From: Marinilabilia sp046483585 | GTDB taxonomy: Bacteria; Bacteroidota; Bacteroidia; Bacteroidales; Marinilabiliaceae | Direction: 5' to 3' | Length of the DNA stretch: 14,240 bases | Assembly (NCBI GenBank): GCA_046483585.1 | Contig: JAWOCV010000080.1 | Coordinates: forward strand, 1 to 14,240 | In this document: one piece after another, positions 1-6,254 of the stretch | Layout of the letters: each line of letters begins with the position of its first letter | Position numbering within the stretch: the stretch's first letter is position 1 | Made by a program: the position numbers and the translations under genes | The notes under the pieces: model-generated | The model's database searches: none | What the model saw: only the letters and a program-made list of their open reading frames with translations | What the model was told of the DNA's origin: nothing

Positions 1-85
1 GCCGCCGCGCCCCGCCGCGCGCGATCCTGCGCGACGGCTTGAACGGCGGGAGCGGCGGCGCGGCGGCGCTCGGCGCGGATCATGC
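1..85. other. Extremely G+C-rich edge sequence, probably foreign to the rest
   Basis: Hand count gives 68 G/C among the first 80 bases, in runs of GCGGCG/GCCGCC-type triplets. The rest of the window is moderate in G+C; two sampled 60-base lines in gldE have 21 and 28 G/C. No gene is recognisable on either strand, although the minus frame continuing from the prenylglyceryl phosphate synthase remains open through it, as expected for stop-poor GC-rich DNA. The composition jump is seen directly. That it is a chimeric assembly end or a piece of another genome is inference. Confidence 0.6.
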
Positions 86-97
86 CAAAGGCAAGCC

Positions 98-322
98 TCA
101 CTTTCTCGCAATCTCGTTCAAGCAGTCGAAAAGATCGCGATAAACCACGTCCCTCGTGAAGTACCGTGAAATATACTTCTTGGCTTCCGCACTCATCGAC
201 TGGCGCTTGACCGGGTTGCCGGCAAGTTCCACGAGTGCATCTGCAAGGTCCTCTGCCTGGTCGGTCCAGGGCTGTGGCACCTGCGATGTCGGTTTTTCCG
301 GCCGGTACAGGTCGTGTTTGAC
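98..322 (-). pseudogene. C-terminal fragment of a glycosyltransferase (group 1/GT4-like)
   Basis: The minus-strand frame ending in TGA at 100-98 encodes about 74 residues from the upstream in-frame stop (325-323). Only the part from about WTDQAEDLADAL onward is convincing. It has the closing pattern of GT-B glycosyltransferases: an acidic helix (DQAEDLADALVELAGNP), then R-x-x-MS-x-x-A-x-KYI, an aromatic pair and a last helix ending NEIARK. This piece normally follows the nucleotide-sugar-binding Rossmann domain and helps close the fold; it has no activity alone. The catalytic domains are missing, because upstream the DNA switches within a few tens of bases to an unrelated gene in another frame. 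A GTG at 280 could start a short ORF, but that is probably accidental. G+C is about 57% over 121-300, higher than in neighbouring genes. The family is assigned from general pattern, without an exact homologue in mind. Confidence 0.55.
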
Positions 323-746
323 TCATATATTCAACGGAAGTAGGGACCCCTCCGTCTATCAAAATATAACCAGTGGGAATGGTTTCAATGCCGTTCTCTC
401 TGATTGCCGGTGCCACGGTAACATGGGCTCCGATGAGTAATTCGGGGTTCCGCCCTGATATCATGGATAAAAATAAAAGAGCGTCTGCACTGAAAGAAAC
501 CTGTACGGGATGTCCGGGATAAAGCACAACCGGACGGGAGGTGTGGGCCTTAAGGTATTTTACCACATATTCGACAGAATGACTGGTAAGGCTTCCACCT
601 ACCAGAACCAGATGAGGTTGAAATTCTTCAATGAGTCCGGCCTGGGTAACAAGGGCTTGATCCCTGCATTTATCGGGATCGATGAGCAGGGCCAGCATTT
701 TTTTGTTTTTCTGCCGGTTGTTCTCTATGTAGGATTGAATGTTCAC
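267..746 (-). pseudogene. Geranylgeranylglyceryl phosphate synthase, 5' portion only (3' end lost at junction)
   Basis: This family is a TIM-barrel prenyltransferase that joins geranylgeranyl (or heptaprenyl) diphosphate to glycerol-1-phosphate, making an archaeal-type ether lipid precursor. Bacteroidota carry group II members. Start chosen as GTG at 746, about 20 nt after a TATATTTG box and just before the conserved core. Visible family landmarks: MLALLIDPDK (residues 17-26, with the metal-binding-type Asp), LVGGS (48-52), VLYPG (74-78), LFLSMISGRNPELLIG (91-106), IPTGYILIDGG (123-133), TSVEYMSQT (136-144) and KTDIAGATAL (151-160). Full proteins are about 245-255 residues. Here similarity stops after about residue 160, so the C-terminal phosphate-binding GGGI-type region is absent. 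The frame stays open from 746 to the window edge, so automatic annotation may call one long CDS, but the sequence below ~267 is unlike the family. It lies downstream of a phosphopantetheinyl transferase gene with its own promoter. Confidence 0.8.
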
Positions 747-772
747 GAAAATAATCCGGTTTTTGTTTTTGG

Positions 773-780
773 CAAATATA
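773..780 (-). promoter_or_regulatory. Bacteroidota -7 box (TATATTTG) for the prenylglyceryl phosphate synthase
   Basis: On the minus strand the octamer TATATTTG fits the Bacteroidota sigma-70 -7 consensus TAnnTTTG exactly. The -33 element is weak: ATTG instead of TTTG, 21 nt upstream. A transcript starting near 767 would leave a leader of about 20 nt before the GTG at 746, which supports that start codon. The match is seen directly; use as a promoter is inference. Confidence 0.5.
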
Positions 781-829
781 CGTTTTTTGACTTTTTACCG
801 GCAATTTTTTCCGGACTTCCCGGTTCTCC

Positions 830-851
830 GTTAACTCCGCAAAGAGTTAAC
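830..851. repeat. Perfect 8-bp inverted repeat between two minus-strand genes
   Basis: GTTAACTC and GAGTTAAC flank a 6-base loop (CGCAAA on the plus strand). The hairpin sits after the phosphopantetheinyl transferase stop at 895 and upstream of the -7 box for the next gene. No T-tract follows on the minus strand, so it is a poor Rho-independent terminator. A transcript-end stabilising hairpin or a dyad operator are alternatives. Function unknown. Confidence 0.45.
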
Positions 852-894
852 CAGCATGGCGGGATGTTTTGGATGTTATTTCACAGTTGGAAGA

Positions 895-1530
895 TCATAA
901 GGTCCAGACCAGATAATATTCAGGTGTGTTGTGATACCCCAGATGAATGGTGGTTTCCTTTCCATCTCCGATCAGAGTTGCAGAGAGTTTGCCGTCCGGC
1001 ATGGAAGTGAAAGGAGAAATAATGATATGGTCTTTAAAAATGACTCCGGGTTGACCGGCTTTTTTAAAAACAGCTTCTTTGGCACACCATATCAGACCAA
1101 GCTGTTCTTCTTTTTCGATGTCTGTAATAAAATTTTTCTCTGAAGCGTTTAAAAACCGGCCGGCTACTTTTTCAATGCGTTGGGAAGGACGTTCGATGTC
1201 TATACCAGGCGGAGAATCCGGCGATAATGAAACAGCAGCATAGCCCCTGGTATGTGAGATGCTAAGGTTGTCGTGACAATTGGTAATGAAAGGTTGTCCT
1301 CTATGGTTGTAGCAGGTTCCGGGGTATAACCCGGTCAATCGGTAAATCAAAACTCTGGATGCCAGCCATTCCAGGCGACGGGGTTGATAAGAGATATTGC
1401 TGAGCAGTTTGACCTCCGAATCCTCGAGAGGAGGAAGCATTTGGAGGAGGTCCGGCTCATTTTCCGAAATTTTCCAGACAGCAAGCCTGCCATGGCCTTT
1501 ATCCGGTGTGGCTTCAAAAATCAGAGGCAT
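895..1530 (-). CDS. 4'-phosphopantetheinyl transferase (Sfp/AcpT superfamily)
   Basis: Transfers the 4'-phosphopantetheine arm of CoA to a serine of carrier proteins (fatty acid, polyketide or peptide synthesis) in the cytoplasm; the carrier protein is not identifiable here. A reading from 1581 would add 17 residues lying inside the end of gldD. The ATG at 1530 is preferred: it overlaps the gldD stop by 17 nt, as in tight operons, and gives 211 residues, normal for the family. Motifs (numbered from this start): NHRGQPFI (75-82), ISHTRGYAAVSL (91-102), GIDIE (109-113) with metal ligands D111 and E113, and WCAKEAVFK (148-156), the W-x-x-KE-A-x-x-K signature with E152 as third acidic ligand and K156. 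All key residues are present, so it should be active. It is last in the ssb-gldE-gldD run before the separately promoted prenyltransferase gene. Confidence 0.9.
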   Translation of the reverse strand: MPLIFEATPDKGHGRLAVWKISENEPDLLQMLPPLEDSEVKLLSNISYQPRRLEWLASRVLIYRLTGLYPGTCYNHRGQPFITNCHDNLSISHTRGYAAVSLSPDSPPGIDIERPSQRIEKVAGRFLNASEKNFITDIEKEEQLGLIWCAKEAVFKKAGQPGVIFKDHIIISPFTSMPDGKLSATLIGDGKETTIHLGYHNTPEYYLVWTL

Positions 1531-2134
1531 TCTGCAACTCTTTCCATTTAAGGGTTTCCATGAGATGGACGATGTCTTCACGAATAAAATCCAGAACGGG
1601 AGCTATGGAATCCTTGTTCGGGACCGTATTGAAATATAATGATCCCCGCAGGAAATGATCGGTGCTGTCCGTCACATAGAACTGAACAGGGGAGGCGGTG
1701 TTTCCCTTTATCTCGTAAAGTATCCCGTATACATCATTCTCTGGTGACTCAAAAAGTCGCTCTTTTATGGCGTCGGCCTTGACGGAATGTTTGAAGGCAA
1801 GCTCCCGGTTGTCTTCAAAAAGTTGATAAAGATTATCCTCAATCTTTTTGTAGCTTAAATGAACTTTTGCTTCGAATCGGGGGAAGGCCAGATTGGCCCA
1901 GTAAGGCTCATTGTCCGCAGCTTCTTCGTCGGGCTTTATTTTTGCATACCCGGGTTGTTCAAATGTATATGGAAGTGTGGTGTCTATTACTGTATACTCT
2001 TTTTCAGGCAGGGAGATGCGGAAGTACCCGCGCGGCTTTGGGGGGTGACTATTGCCACAGGCATATGCCAGTATCAGTATCAATGGGAGAATTAATCTGA
2101 GGGAGGTATTTGCCGGTTTCATTGAGAACATCAT
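1514..2134 (-). CDS. gldD: Gliding motility lipoprotein GldD
   Basis: GldD is a Bacteroidota lipoprotein required for gliding in Flavobacterium johnsoniae and associated with type IX secretion function; its molecular role is unresolved. The N-terminus is a lipoprotein signal: basic start, hydrophobic LILPLILILAYA, then Cys26 followed by GN (lipobox AYAC, slightly atypical). Three Met codons (2134, 2131, 2122) could start it; the one at 2122 (MKPANTS) gives the most typical signal peptide. The mature protein shows the family pattern: PKPRGYFRISLPEKEY just after the Cys, then YWANLAFPRFEAKVHLSYK, EDNRELAFKHSVKADAI, NDVYGILYEIKGN, QFYVTDSTDHFLRGSLYF, PNKDSIAPVLDFI and a final ETLKWK. Length (206 residues from the first Met) is normal. 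It follows gldE after an unusually long 254-nt gap and overlaps the next gene. Confidence 0.92.
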   Translation of the reverse strand: MMFSMKPANTSLRLILPLILILAYACGNSHPPKPRGYFRISLPEKEYTVIDTTLPYTFEQPGYAKIKPDEEAADNEPYWANLAFPRFEAKVHLSYKKIEDNLYQLFEDNRELAFKHSVKADAIKERLFESPENDVYGILYEIKGNTASPVQFYVTDSTDHFLRGSLYFNTVPNKDSIAPVLDFIREDIVHLMETLKWKELQNASDF

Positions 2135-2344
2135 AAAAAATTTTGTTGATTAAATGCTTTTCTGGAAGTTTCATCTATTCTCCTTCTGCAAAGATAACTA
2201 TGTTTTTGTCTCAGAAAACAGGCTCCCGAAGTCCTTATTTTTCTTCCGGTTTTATATCCCAAATTAATCCTGTCTTTATGAAGGAGACCTTATCTTTAAA
2301 GTCTTTTCCCCGCACTTTAAGCCTTATCAGCGTTAGGTGAGTGT

Positions 2345-2383
2345 CTCCTGAGTCTGGAACCCGGGCACTGGACTCTTTCGGAG
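2345..2383 (-). repeat. Compound hairpin just after the gldE stop
   Basis: Six bases past the gldE stop on the minus strand, CTCC-(GAAA)-GAGTC pairs with GACTC-(A)-GGAG around a loop centred on the palindrome CCCGGG (2360-2365). No T-tract follows, so complete termination is unlikely. It may attenuate read-through from gldE to gldD or protect the upstream mRNA end. The remaining gap down to gldD (2135-2344) shows no convincing gene. Confidence 0.35.
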
Positions 2384-2388
2384 CGGCT

Positions 2389-3720
2389 TCATGGATAGGA
2401 TTTTTTCTGAACAAAGCGGACTTTCTTGATGCGTCTCTTGTCGGCAGCCACAATAGTAAATTTATAGGGACCGATCTCAATGACTTCATGTTTTTCTGGA
2501 ATAACTCCTTTGATTTCAAGAAGCAGGCCGGCAAGTGTTTCAGCTTCCCCTTTCATATGATCAAAGGTGTTTTCGTCAATACCTGTGATTCTGTAGAAAT
2601 CTTTCAGCAGGGTTTTGCCTTCGAACAAGAGTGAACCGTCGGGCTGAACCGAGAAGAAGTCCTCTTCGTCATCAAGTTCGTCACTTATTTCTCCAACAAT
2701 CTCTTCCAGGATATCTTCGAGTGTGACAATTCCTGAGGTCCCCCCATATTCGTCCACAACAATTGCCATGTGTATTTTGTTGGCCTGGAATTCGGCCAGG
2801 AGATCGTTGATGCGTTTGGTCTCAGGGACATAATAAGCCGGCCGGATCAGGTTCTGCCATCTGAAGGTGTTATCCTTGCCCAAATGGGGCAGCAGGTCTT
2901 TTACATAAAGGATGCCTTTGACGTTATCGGGCGTTTCATCAAAAACGGGAATACGTGAATATCCCGATTCCACAATGACCGAAAGAACCTTATTAAAGTC
3001 ACTTCTGATGTCAATGTCTGTAACTTCCACTCGTGCCGTCATGATCTCACCGGCATTGATATTCCCGAATGTTACAATACTTTTCAGAATGTGTTTTTCT
3101 TCAAAAATTTCATCCCCTGTCAGATCCAGGGCATCTGAAATATCATCGAGCGAAAGGTTTTTGGTTTTTTGTGCAGCCTTGTTCTTCACGTATTCTGATG
3201 ATTTGACCAACAGCATGCTTGCAGGTTTCAAAAGACGGGTGGCGGTCTTGATGGGCCGGGCCATTCTTGAAGCAAATCGCTGGGGTGATTGGGCTGCAAA
3301 TACCTTGGGTAATATTTCCCCGAAAAACAGGATAATGGCCGTGATGAGGACAACATCAAGAATAAATTTCAACGTGGCACTATCCGCAAATGTGACTAAT
3401 TCGGAAGAAATATAGGCCGATAAGATAACAATGCCAACATTCACAAAGTTGTTGACGATCAATATGGTGGCCAGCAAAAGTTCGGGGTTTTCAAGATGTT
3501 TCAATACCAACAAACTTTTGCGGGTATTATGGGCCTTAAGATGATCAATGTCATCGGGTTTGAGCGAAAAATAAGCCACTTCGGAACCCGATATCAATGC
3601 CGAACCTGCCAATAGCAGAACAGTTGCTATGGAAGCAATGATTATGCTTGTTGTAAAGGGGTGGAATGAAACATCGAATGCCACCAGAAAATGATGTGAC
3701 AGAAATAACTCGGTTTCCAA
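2389..3720 (-). CDS. gldE: GldE: CNNM/CBS-domain membrane protein, gliding motility associated
   Basis: 443 residues with the HlyC/CorC (CNNM-like) layout. Hydrophobic membrane segments lie at about 24-48, 80-108 and 118-145 in the DUF21/CNNM domain, including the typical GSEVAYFSL (45-53) and FFGEILPKVFA (132-142). A paired CBS domain follows at about 220-345 (EIMTAR at 225-230, GYSRIPVFDE at 253-262, VVDEYGGTSGIVTLEDILEEIVGEI at 321-345), then a CorC/HlyC C-terminal domain at about 355-437. Relatives are divalent-cation transport proteins; GldE itself is known as a partner and partial suppressor of GldD defects in Flavobacterium. Placement between ssb and gldD matches the conserved Bacteroidota order, which separates it from generic CBS haemolysin-like paralogues. 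The ssb stop lies 24 nt upstream, suggesting co-transcription. Confidence 0.92.
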   Translation of the reverse strand: METELFLSHHFLVAFDVSFHPFTTSIIIASIATVLLLAGSALISGSEVAYFSLKPDDIDHLKAHNTRKSLLVLKHLENPELLLATILIVNNFVNVGIVILSAYISSELVTFADSATLKFILDVVLITAIILFFGEILPKVFAAQSPQRFASRMARPIKTATRLLKPASMLLVKSSEYVKNKAAQKTKNLSLDDISDALDLTGDEIFEEKHILKSIVTFGNINAGEIMTARVEVTDIDIRSDFNKVLSVIVESGYSRIPVFDETPDNVKGILYVKDLLPHLGKDNTFRWQNLIRPAYYVPETKRINDLLAEFQANKIHMAIVVDEYGGTSGIVTLEDILEEIVGEISDELDDEEDFFSVQPDGSLLFEGKTLLKDFYRITGIDENTFDHMKGEAETLAGLLLEIKGVIPEKHEVIEIGPYKFTIVAADKRRIKKVRFVQKKSYP

Positions 3721-3744
3721 GGATTGACAAATTTTTTCAATTTT

Positions 3745-4272
3745 CTAAAACGGCAAATCGTCTTCCTGCCCTTCTCCTTCGGGGCCATCAGCACTGAAGC
3801 CCTCGCTTCCGGATGGTTGACTTTCTGACTGGGTGGCAAAATTCCCTTCCTGTGAGGGGGGCTGAGTGGTTTGCCTTCCTGCTTGATTTTGCCCGCCTGC
3901 TGACTGATTATTCTGAGTCTCTTCCCTCATCGCCGGGTTATCCGATTTACGGCCCAAAAGTTTCAGGGTTTCAGCGATGACTTCGGTTATGTACTTGGTT
4001 ACCCCCTCTTGTTCATAGGAACGGGTCCGTAATTTCCCTTCGATATACAGTTGCGTGCCTTTCCTGATGTAGGATTCTGCTACTTTCACAAGCCCGCGGC
4101 GTACGGTAATGTTATGCCATTCGGTCCGTTCCGGAATTTGCTTTCCGTCGCGCGTGGTGAAACCAGGTTCTGTCGTGGCCAGTGGAAAGTTGGCCACACC
4201 TTCGTTGTTATCAAAATATCTGACATCCGGGTCTTTTCCCACGTTGCCGACTAAAATCACTTTGTTAATCAT
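3745..4272 (-). CDS. ssb: Single-stranded DNA-binding protein
   Basis: SSB coats single-stranded DNA during replication, recombination and repair and recruits partners through its C-terminal tip. This 175-residue protein begins MINKVILVGNVGKDPDVRY and has the OB-fold markers ANFPLATTE (27-35), TEWHNITVRRGLVKVAESYIRKG (50-72), LYIEGKLRTRSY (76-87) and the TEVIAETLKLLG strand (96-107). A low-complexity Gln/Asn/Ser/Gly-rich linker (about 110-165) leads to the acidic tip EDDLPF. The tip DDLPF is the canonical partner-binding motif, so the protein is complete. It heads the ssb-gldE-gldD-phosphopantetheinyl transferase run. Confidence 0.97.
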   Translation of the reverse strand: MINKVILVGNVGKDPDVRYFDNNEGVANFPLATTEPGFTTRDGKQIPERTEWHNITVRRGLVKVAESYIRKGTQLYIEGKLRTRSYEQEGVTKYITEVIAETLKLLGRKSDNPAMREETQNNQSAGGQNQAGRQTTQPPSQEGNFATQSESQPSGSEGFSADGPEGEGQEDDLPF

Positions 4273-4303
4273 ATGTTTAAAGGGTTTTTGGGATTTTAAT
4301 CAG

Positions 4304-4311
4304 CTAAAGTA
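4304..4311 (-). promoter_or_regulatory. ssb: Possible -7 box (TACTTTAG) for the ssb run
   Basis: Minus-strand TACTTTAG matches TAnnTTTG except at one position and would leave a leader of about 26 nt before the ssb ATG at 4272. No -33 TTTG at the normal distance was found, so this is tentative. Confidence 0.3.
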
Positions 4312-4495
4312 CTAAACTTTTGAAACCATTTCATCATACAGGGCAAATTTTTTCTTATAAAATCACGGGTGTTGGGATGAATCTCCTGCATTATGTGGGG
4401 TTTATTACTTGGAATACGTTGTTGAATTTTTGCAAGAACATTTGAATCAGCTGTTTTATATTTGAAAAGGTATGTGTGTCAAAATACAGAATTTC

Positions 4496-4542
4496 AGCGT
4501 TATAATATTCATTTTACATTTAATATCTAAAAATCTAACGCT
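4496..4542. repeat. Nested inverted repeat AGCGTTA...TAACGCT
   Basis: A perfect 7-bp inverted repeat (AGCGTTA at 4496-4502, TAACGCT at 4536-4542) encloses a second short pair (ATATT...AATAT) around an AT-rich loop. It could be a hairpin or a binding-site dyad. Function is not established. Confidence 0.4.
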
Positions 4543-4612
4543 CTATTGTTAGTTGAATGAAACGAGCATGACAAGGTTTGTCACAAAAGAACATGTATAA
4601 AATCCTGCATGC

Positions 4613-4711
4613 GAGCCTGCCTGCCGACTTTTGAAACAGAAAAATTCTGGTTTTTAGATGTAAAAACGCTAAAATTGATGGTTCCATATTCATAAAACGT
4701 CAGGCAGGTTC
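4613..4711. repeat. Inverted repeat GAGCCTGCCTG / CAGGCAGGTTC with structured interior
   Basis: Left arm 4613-4623 and right arm 4701-4711 pair over 11 positions with one G-T wobble. The 77-base interior includes a small hairpin CAGAA-AAA-TTCTG. The right arm shares AGGCAGGTT with the right arm of the large inverted repeat at 10135-10217, hinting at a dispersed repeat family. It could be a small mobile-repeat remnant (MITE/REP-like) or a structured RNA; nothing proves either. Confidence 0.4.
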
Positions 4712-4761
4712 TATCCGACCTTAAAAATAAATTTTATACGGATGAAAGTTAGCATATCATT

Positions 4762-5817
4762 TTAACGAAGTATCTTGTGTAAGGATTCCTTTATGAGTTG
4801 GGGGAAAGGGAATTCTCCGGCCTCTTCCGGGGATATCCAACCGGGCTGAGTTTTGATAAAATTTTCCGGGATGGCCAAATTTTCCGGCCATTCAATCCGG
4901 TAAAAAGCCGTTTGGAGTTCCTGGTGAGTGAGCAAATGTTTCTTATCCATGATCTTTTTGAGGGGTAGATGGGTGTTCGTAAGATCATAGATCCTGCGTG
5001 CGATTATTTTTTTTGTTGGTTTGTGCGGTGTTTCTATGAGGGGAAATTGATAAAGGCCCTGCCAGATGTCTTTATCCTGTCTTTTTTGTATGAGAATATT
5101 ATCTTTGCAATGAATGATCAGGAAATTGAGGTATCTTTTTTTTCGGACTTTCCGTTTGCTTTTGACGGGAAATTCGGTTTGCTTCCCCTTTGCAAATGCT
5201 TTACAAAGGTGAGCCACGGGGCATTCGGAGCAAAGCGGAAGAGAAGGTCGGCAGATCATAGCTCCTGTTTCCATGATCGCCTGATTGTGAGTGGCCGGAT
5301 CGTTGCGGTCGAGCAACCGGTCGGCCAGTTCTTTAAATTGATTTTTTCCCTCGTGGGTATCAACGGGTGTGCTTATGGCATATATGCGCGACAAAAGTCT
5401 GTAAACATTTCCGTCCACCACTGCATATGGGAGATCAAAAGCGAAAGATGCAATTGCAGAAGCAGTATAAGGACCAATTCCTTTTAAAGTTTGAATTTTT
5501 TTGTATGTTTGTGGAAACAAACCATTGTGTTCTTTGACAATAGTTTTTGCAGCTTGGTGTAGATTGCGTGCTCTGGAGTAATAGCCCAGGCCCTGCCATT
5601 GTTGCAAGACTTCTTTTTCAGATGCTTCTGCAAGGGCATGGACATCGGGGAAGGCTCTCAGAAAGTTGAGATAATATTTTTTGCCCTGGGTTACCTGAGT
5701 TTGCTGCAGAATGATCTCCGATATCCATATTTTATATGGATCGCGGGTTTCCCTCCAGGGGAGACTTCTTCCATGATTCAGGTACCATTTTCTGATCAAA
5801 AGGGGGAATCTGGTCAT
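4762..5817 (-). CDS. mutY: A/G-specific adenine glycosylase MutY
   Basis: Removes adenine mispaired with 8-oxoguanine or guanine in base-excision repair. A Met at 5835 (numbering used here) gives 357 residues. Met7 at 5817 is preferred because a TAnnTTTG box on the minus strand (5840-5833) would start the transcript near 5827, between the two. Visible features: catalytic Glu40 in SEIILQQTQV (39-48), helix-hairpin-helix LKGIGPYTASAIASFAF (117-133), catalytic Asp141 in VVDGNVYRLLSR (139-150), and a 4Fe-4S loop with Cys195-x6-Cys202-x2-Cys205-x5-Cys211. A C-terminal MutT-like domain from about 230 (LNFLIIHCKDNILIQKRQDKDIWQGLYQFP) reads the 8-oxoG base. All catalytic and cluster residues are present. 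It is divergent from hup, an arrangement common in Bacteroidota. Confidence 0.95.
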   Translation of the reverse strand: MTRFPLLIRKWYLNHGRSLPWRETRDPYKIWISEIILQQTQVTQGKKYYLNFLRAFPDVHALAEASEKEVLQQWQGLGYYSRARNLHQAAKTIVKEHNGLFPQTYKKIQTLKGIGPYTASAIASFAFDLPYAVVDGNVYRLLSRIYAISTPVDTHEGKNQFKELADRLLDRNDPATHNQAIMETGAMICRPSLPLCSECPVAHLCKAFAKGKQTEFPVKSKRKVRKKRYLNFLIIHCKDNILIQKRQDKDIWQGLYQFPLIETPHKPTKKIIARRIYDLTNTHLPLKKIMDKKHLLTHQELQTAFYRIEWPENLAIPENFIKTQPGWISPEEAGEFPFPQLIKESLHKILR

Positions 5818-5832
5818 TATTAAAATTTTAAG

Positions 5833-5840
5833 CAAAAATA
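5833..5840 (-). promoter_or_regulatory. mutY: -7 box (TATTTTTG) for mutY
   Basis: Minus-strand TATTTTTG is an exact TAnnTTTG match overlapping the more upstream candidate ATG of mutY. No clear -33 TTTG is present. If used, the transcript would begin near 5827 and favour translation from the ATG at 5817. Confidence 0.4.
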
Positions 5841-5872
5841 GAGGTTTTGTTTTTTTTCTTATGGAATTCCTT

Positions 5873-5880
5873 TATATTTG
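5873..5880 (+). promoter_or_regulatory. -7 box (TATATTTG) for hup
   Basis: Exact TAnnTTTG match 59 nt before the HU start codon. A TTTG lies upstream at 5846-5849, but the 23-nt spacing is longer than the usual ~19. It would give a leader of about 54 nt. It faces the mutY box within the same 100-bp divergent region. Confidence 0.5.
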
Positions 5881-5939
5881 CATCCTGAAAAGAAAAAATG
5901 ACGTGTAATTAGTTGATAATTAAATAATTTTACAAAGAG

Positions 5940-6224
5940 ATGACAAAGGCTGATATTGTTAACGAGATTTCGAAGAATACTGGAATTGAGAAGGTTACAG
6001 TTCAGAAGACTGTTGAGGCCTTCATGGAAACAGTAAAGGGAAACCTTGTAAAAGGGAAAAATGTCTACCTGAGAGGGTTTGGTAGCTTTATCGTGAAAAA
6101 GCGTGCAGAAAAAACTGCCCGCAATATCTCGAAAAACACTACCATCATTATTCCCGAGCACTACATCCCTTCGTTTAAGCCCTCAAAAAGCTTTGTGACG
6201 AAGGTGAAAAACAATGTAAAGTAA
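5940..6224 (+). CDS. HU/IHF-family DNA-binding protein
   Basis: A 94-residue histone-like protein that bends and packages DNA as a dimer. The N-terminal helices (MTKADIVNEISKNTG, VQKTVEAFMETVKGNLVKG) form the dimer core. GFGSF (46-50) is the classic hinge. RNISKNTTIIIPEHYIPSFKP (61-81) is the DNA-gripping beta arm. The intercalating Pro of the usual RNP-x-TG arm tip is replaced (RNISKN); this variant is, to my knowledge, normal for Bacteroidota HU and not damage. Start ATG at 5940 is preceded by ACAAAGAG, a weak ribosome site. Followed 30 nt later by the small basic protein gene. Confidence 0.95.
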   Translation: MTKADIVNEISKNTGIEKVTVQKTVEAFMETVKGNLVKGKNVYLRGFGSFIVKKRAEKTARNISKNTTIIIPEHYIPSFKPSKSFVTKVKNNVK

Positions 6225-6254
6225 AAATGTTTAACACATTAAACTGAATTTGGT

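Larger units (their letters stand above)
4273..4761. other. 490-bp intergenic region between ssb and mutY, no convincing gene
   Basis: AT-rich spacer between two minus-strand genes. It holds the ssb upstream region (4273-4320) and two inverted repeats described separately (4496-4542 and 4613-4711). The only start-stop frame worth naming is a 22-codon plus-strand ORF at 4377-4445 (MNLLHYVGFITW...), which has no recognisable relatives and is probably chance. No tRNA-like cloverleaf was seen. The length is unusual beside the otherwise compact neighbouring genes. Confidence 0.6.

Noticed and set aside
156..440. Plus-strand open frame of 94 codons across the left junction
   Set aside because: It crosses the composition break and is antisense to the glycosyltransferase fragment and the synthase; no recognisable domain.
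510..1010. Plus-strand open frame of 166 codons
   Set aside because: It is the exact antisense of the prenylglyceryl phosphate synthase and of the end of the phosphopantetheinyl transferase gene, both of which have clear family motifs; the plus product shows none.
2235..2534. Minus-strand frame overlapping the end of gldE and reaching into the gldE-gldD gap
   Set aside because: Its first part is a shifted frame of gldE. The tail in the gap (THLTLIRLKVRGKDFKDKV...) looks protein-like but has no start of its own and no family match I can name.
2912..3415. Plus-strand open frame of 167 codons
   Set aside because: Antisense to gldE, which has an intact domain structure across the same bases.
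4969..5487. Plus-strand open frame of 172 codons
   Set aside because: Antisense to mutY over its catalytic and Fe-S regions; no motif of its own.
5859..6161. Minus-strand open frame of 100 codons
   Set aside because: Antisense to the HU gene, which has full-length family similarity.
5940..6224. Loss of the intercalating Pro in the HU arm as a possible defect
   Set aside because: The RNISKN arm tip is, to my knowledge, the normal form in Bacteroidota HU proteins, so it is a lineage feature and not damage.
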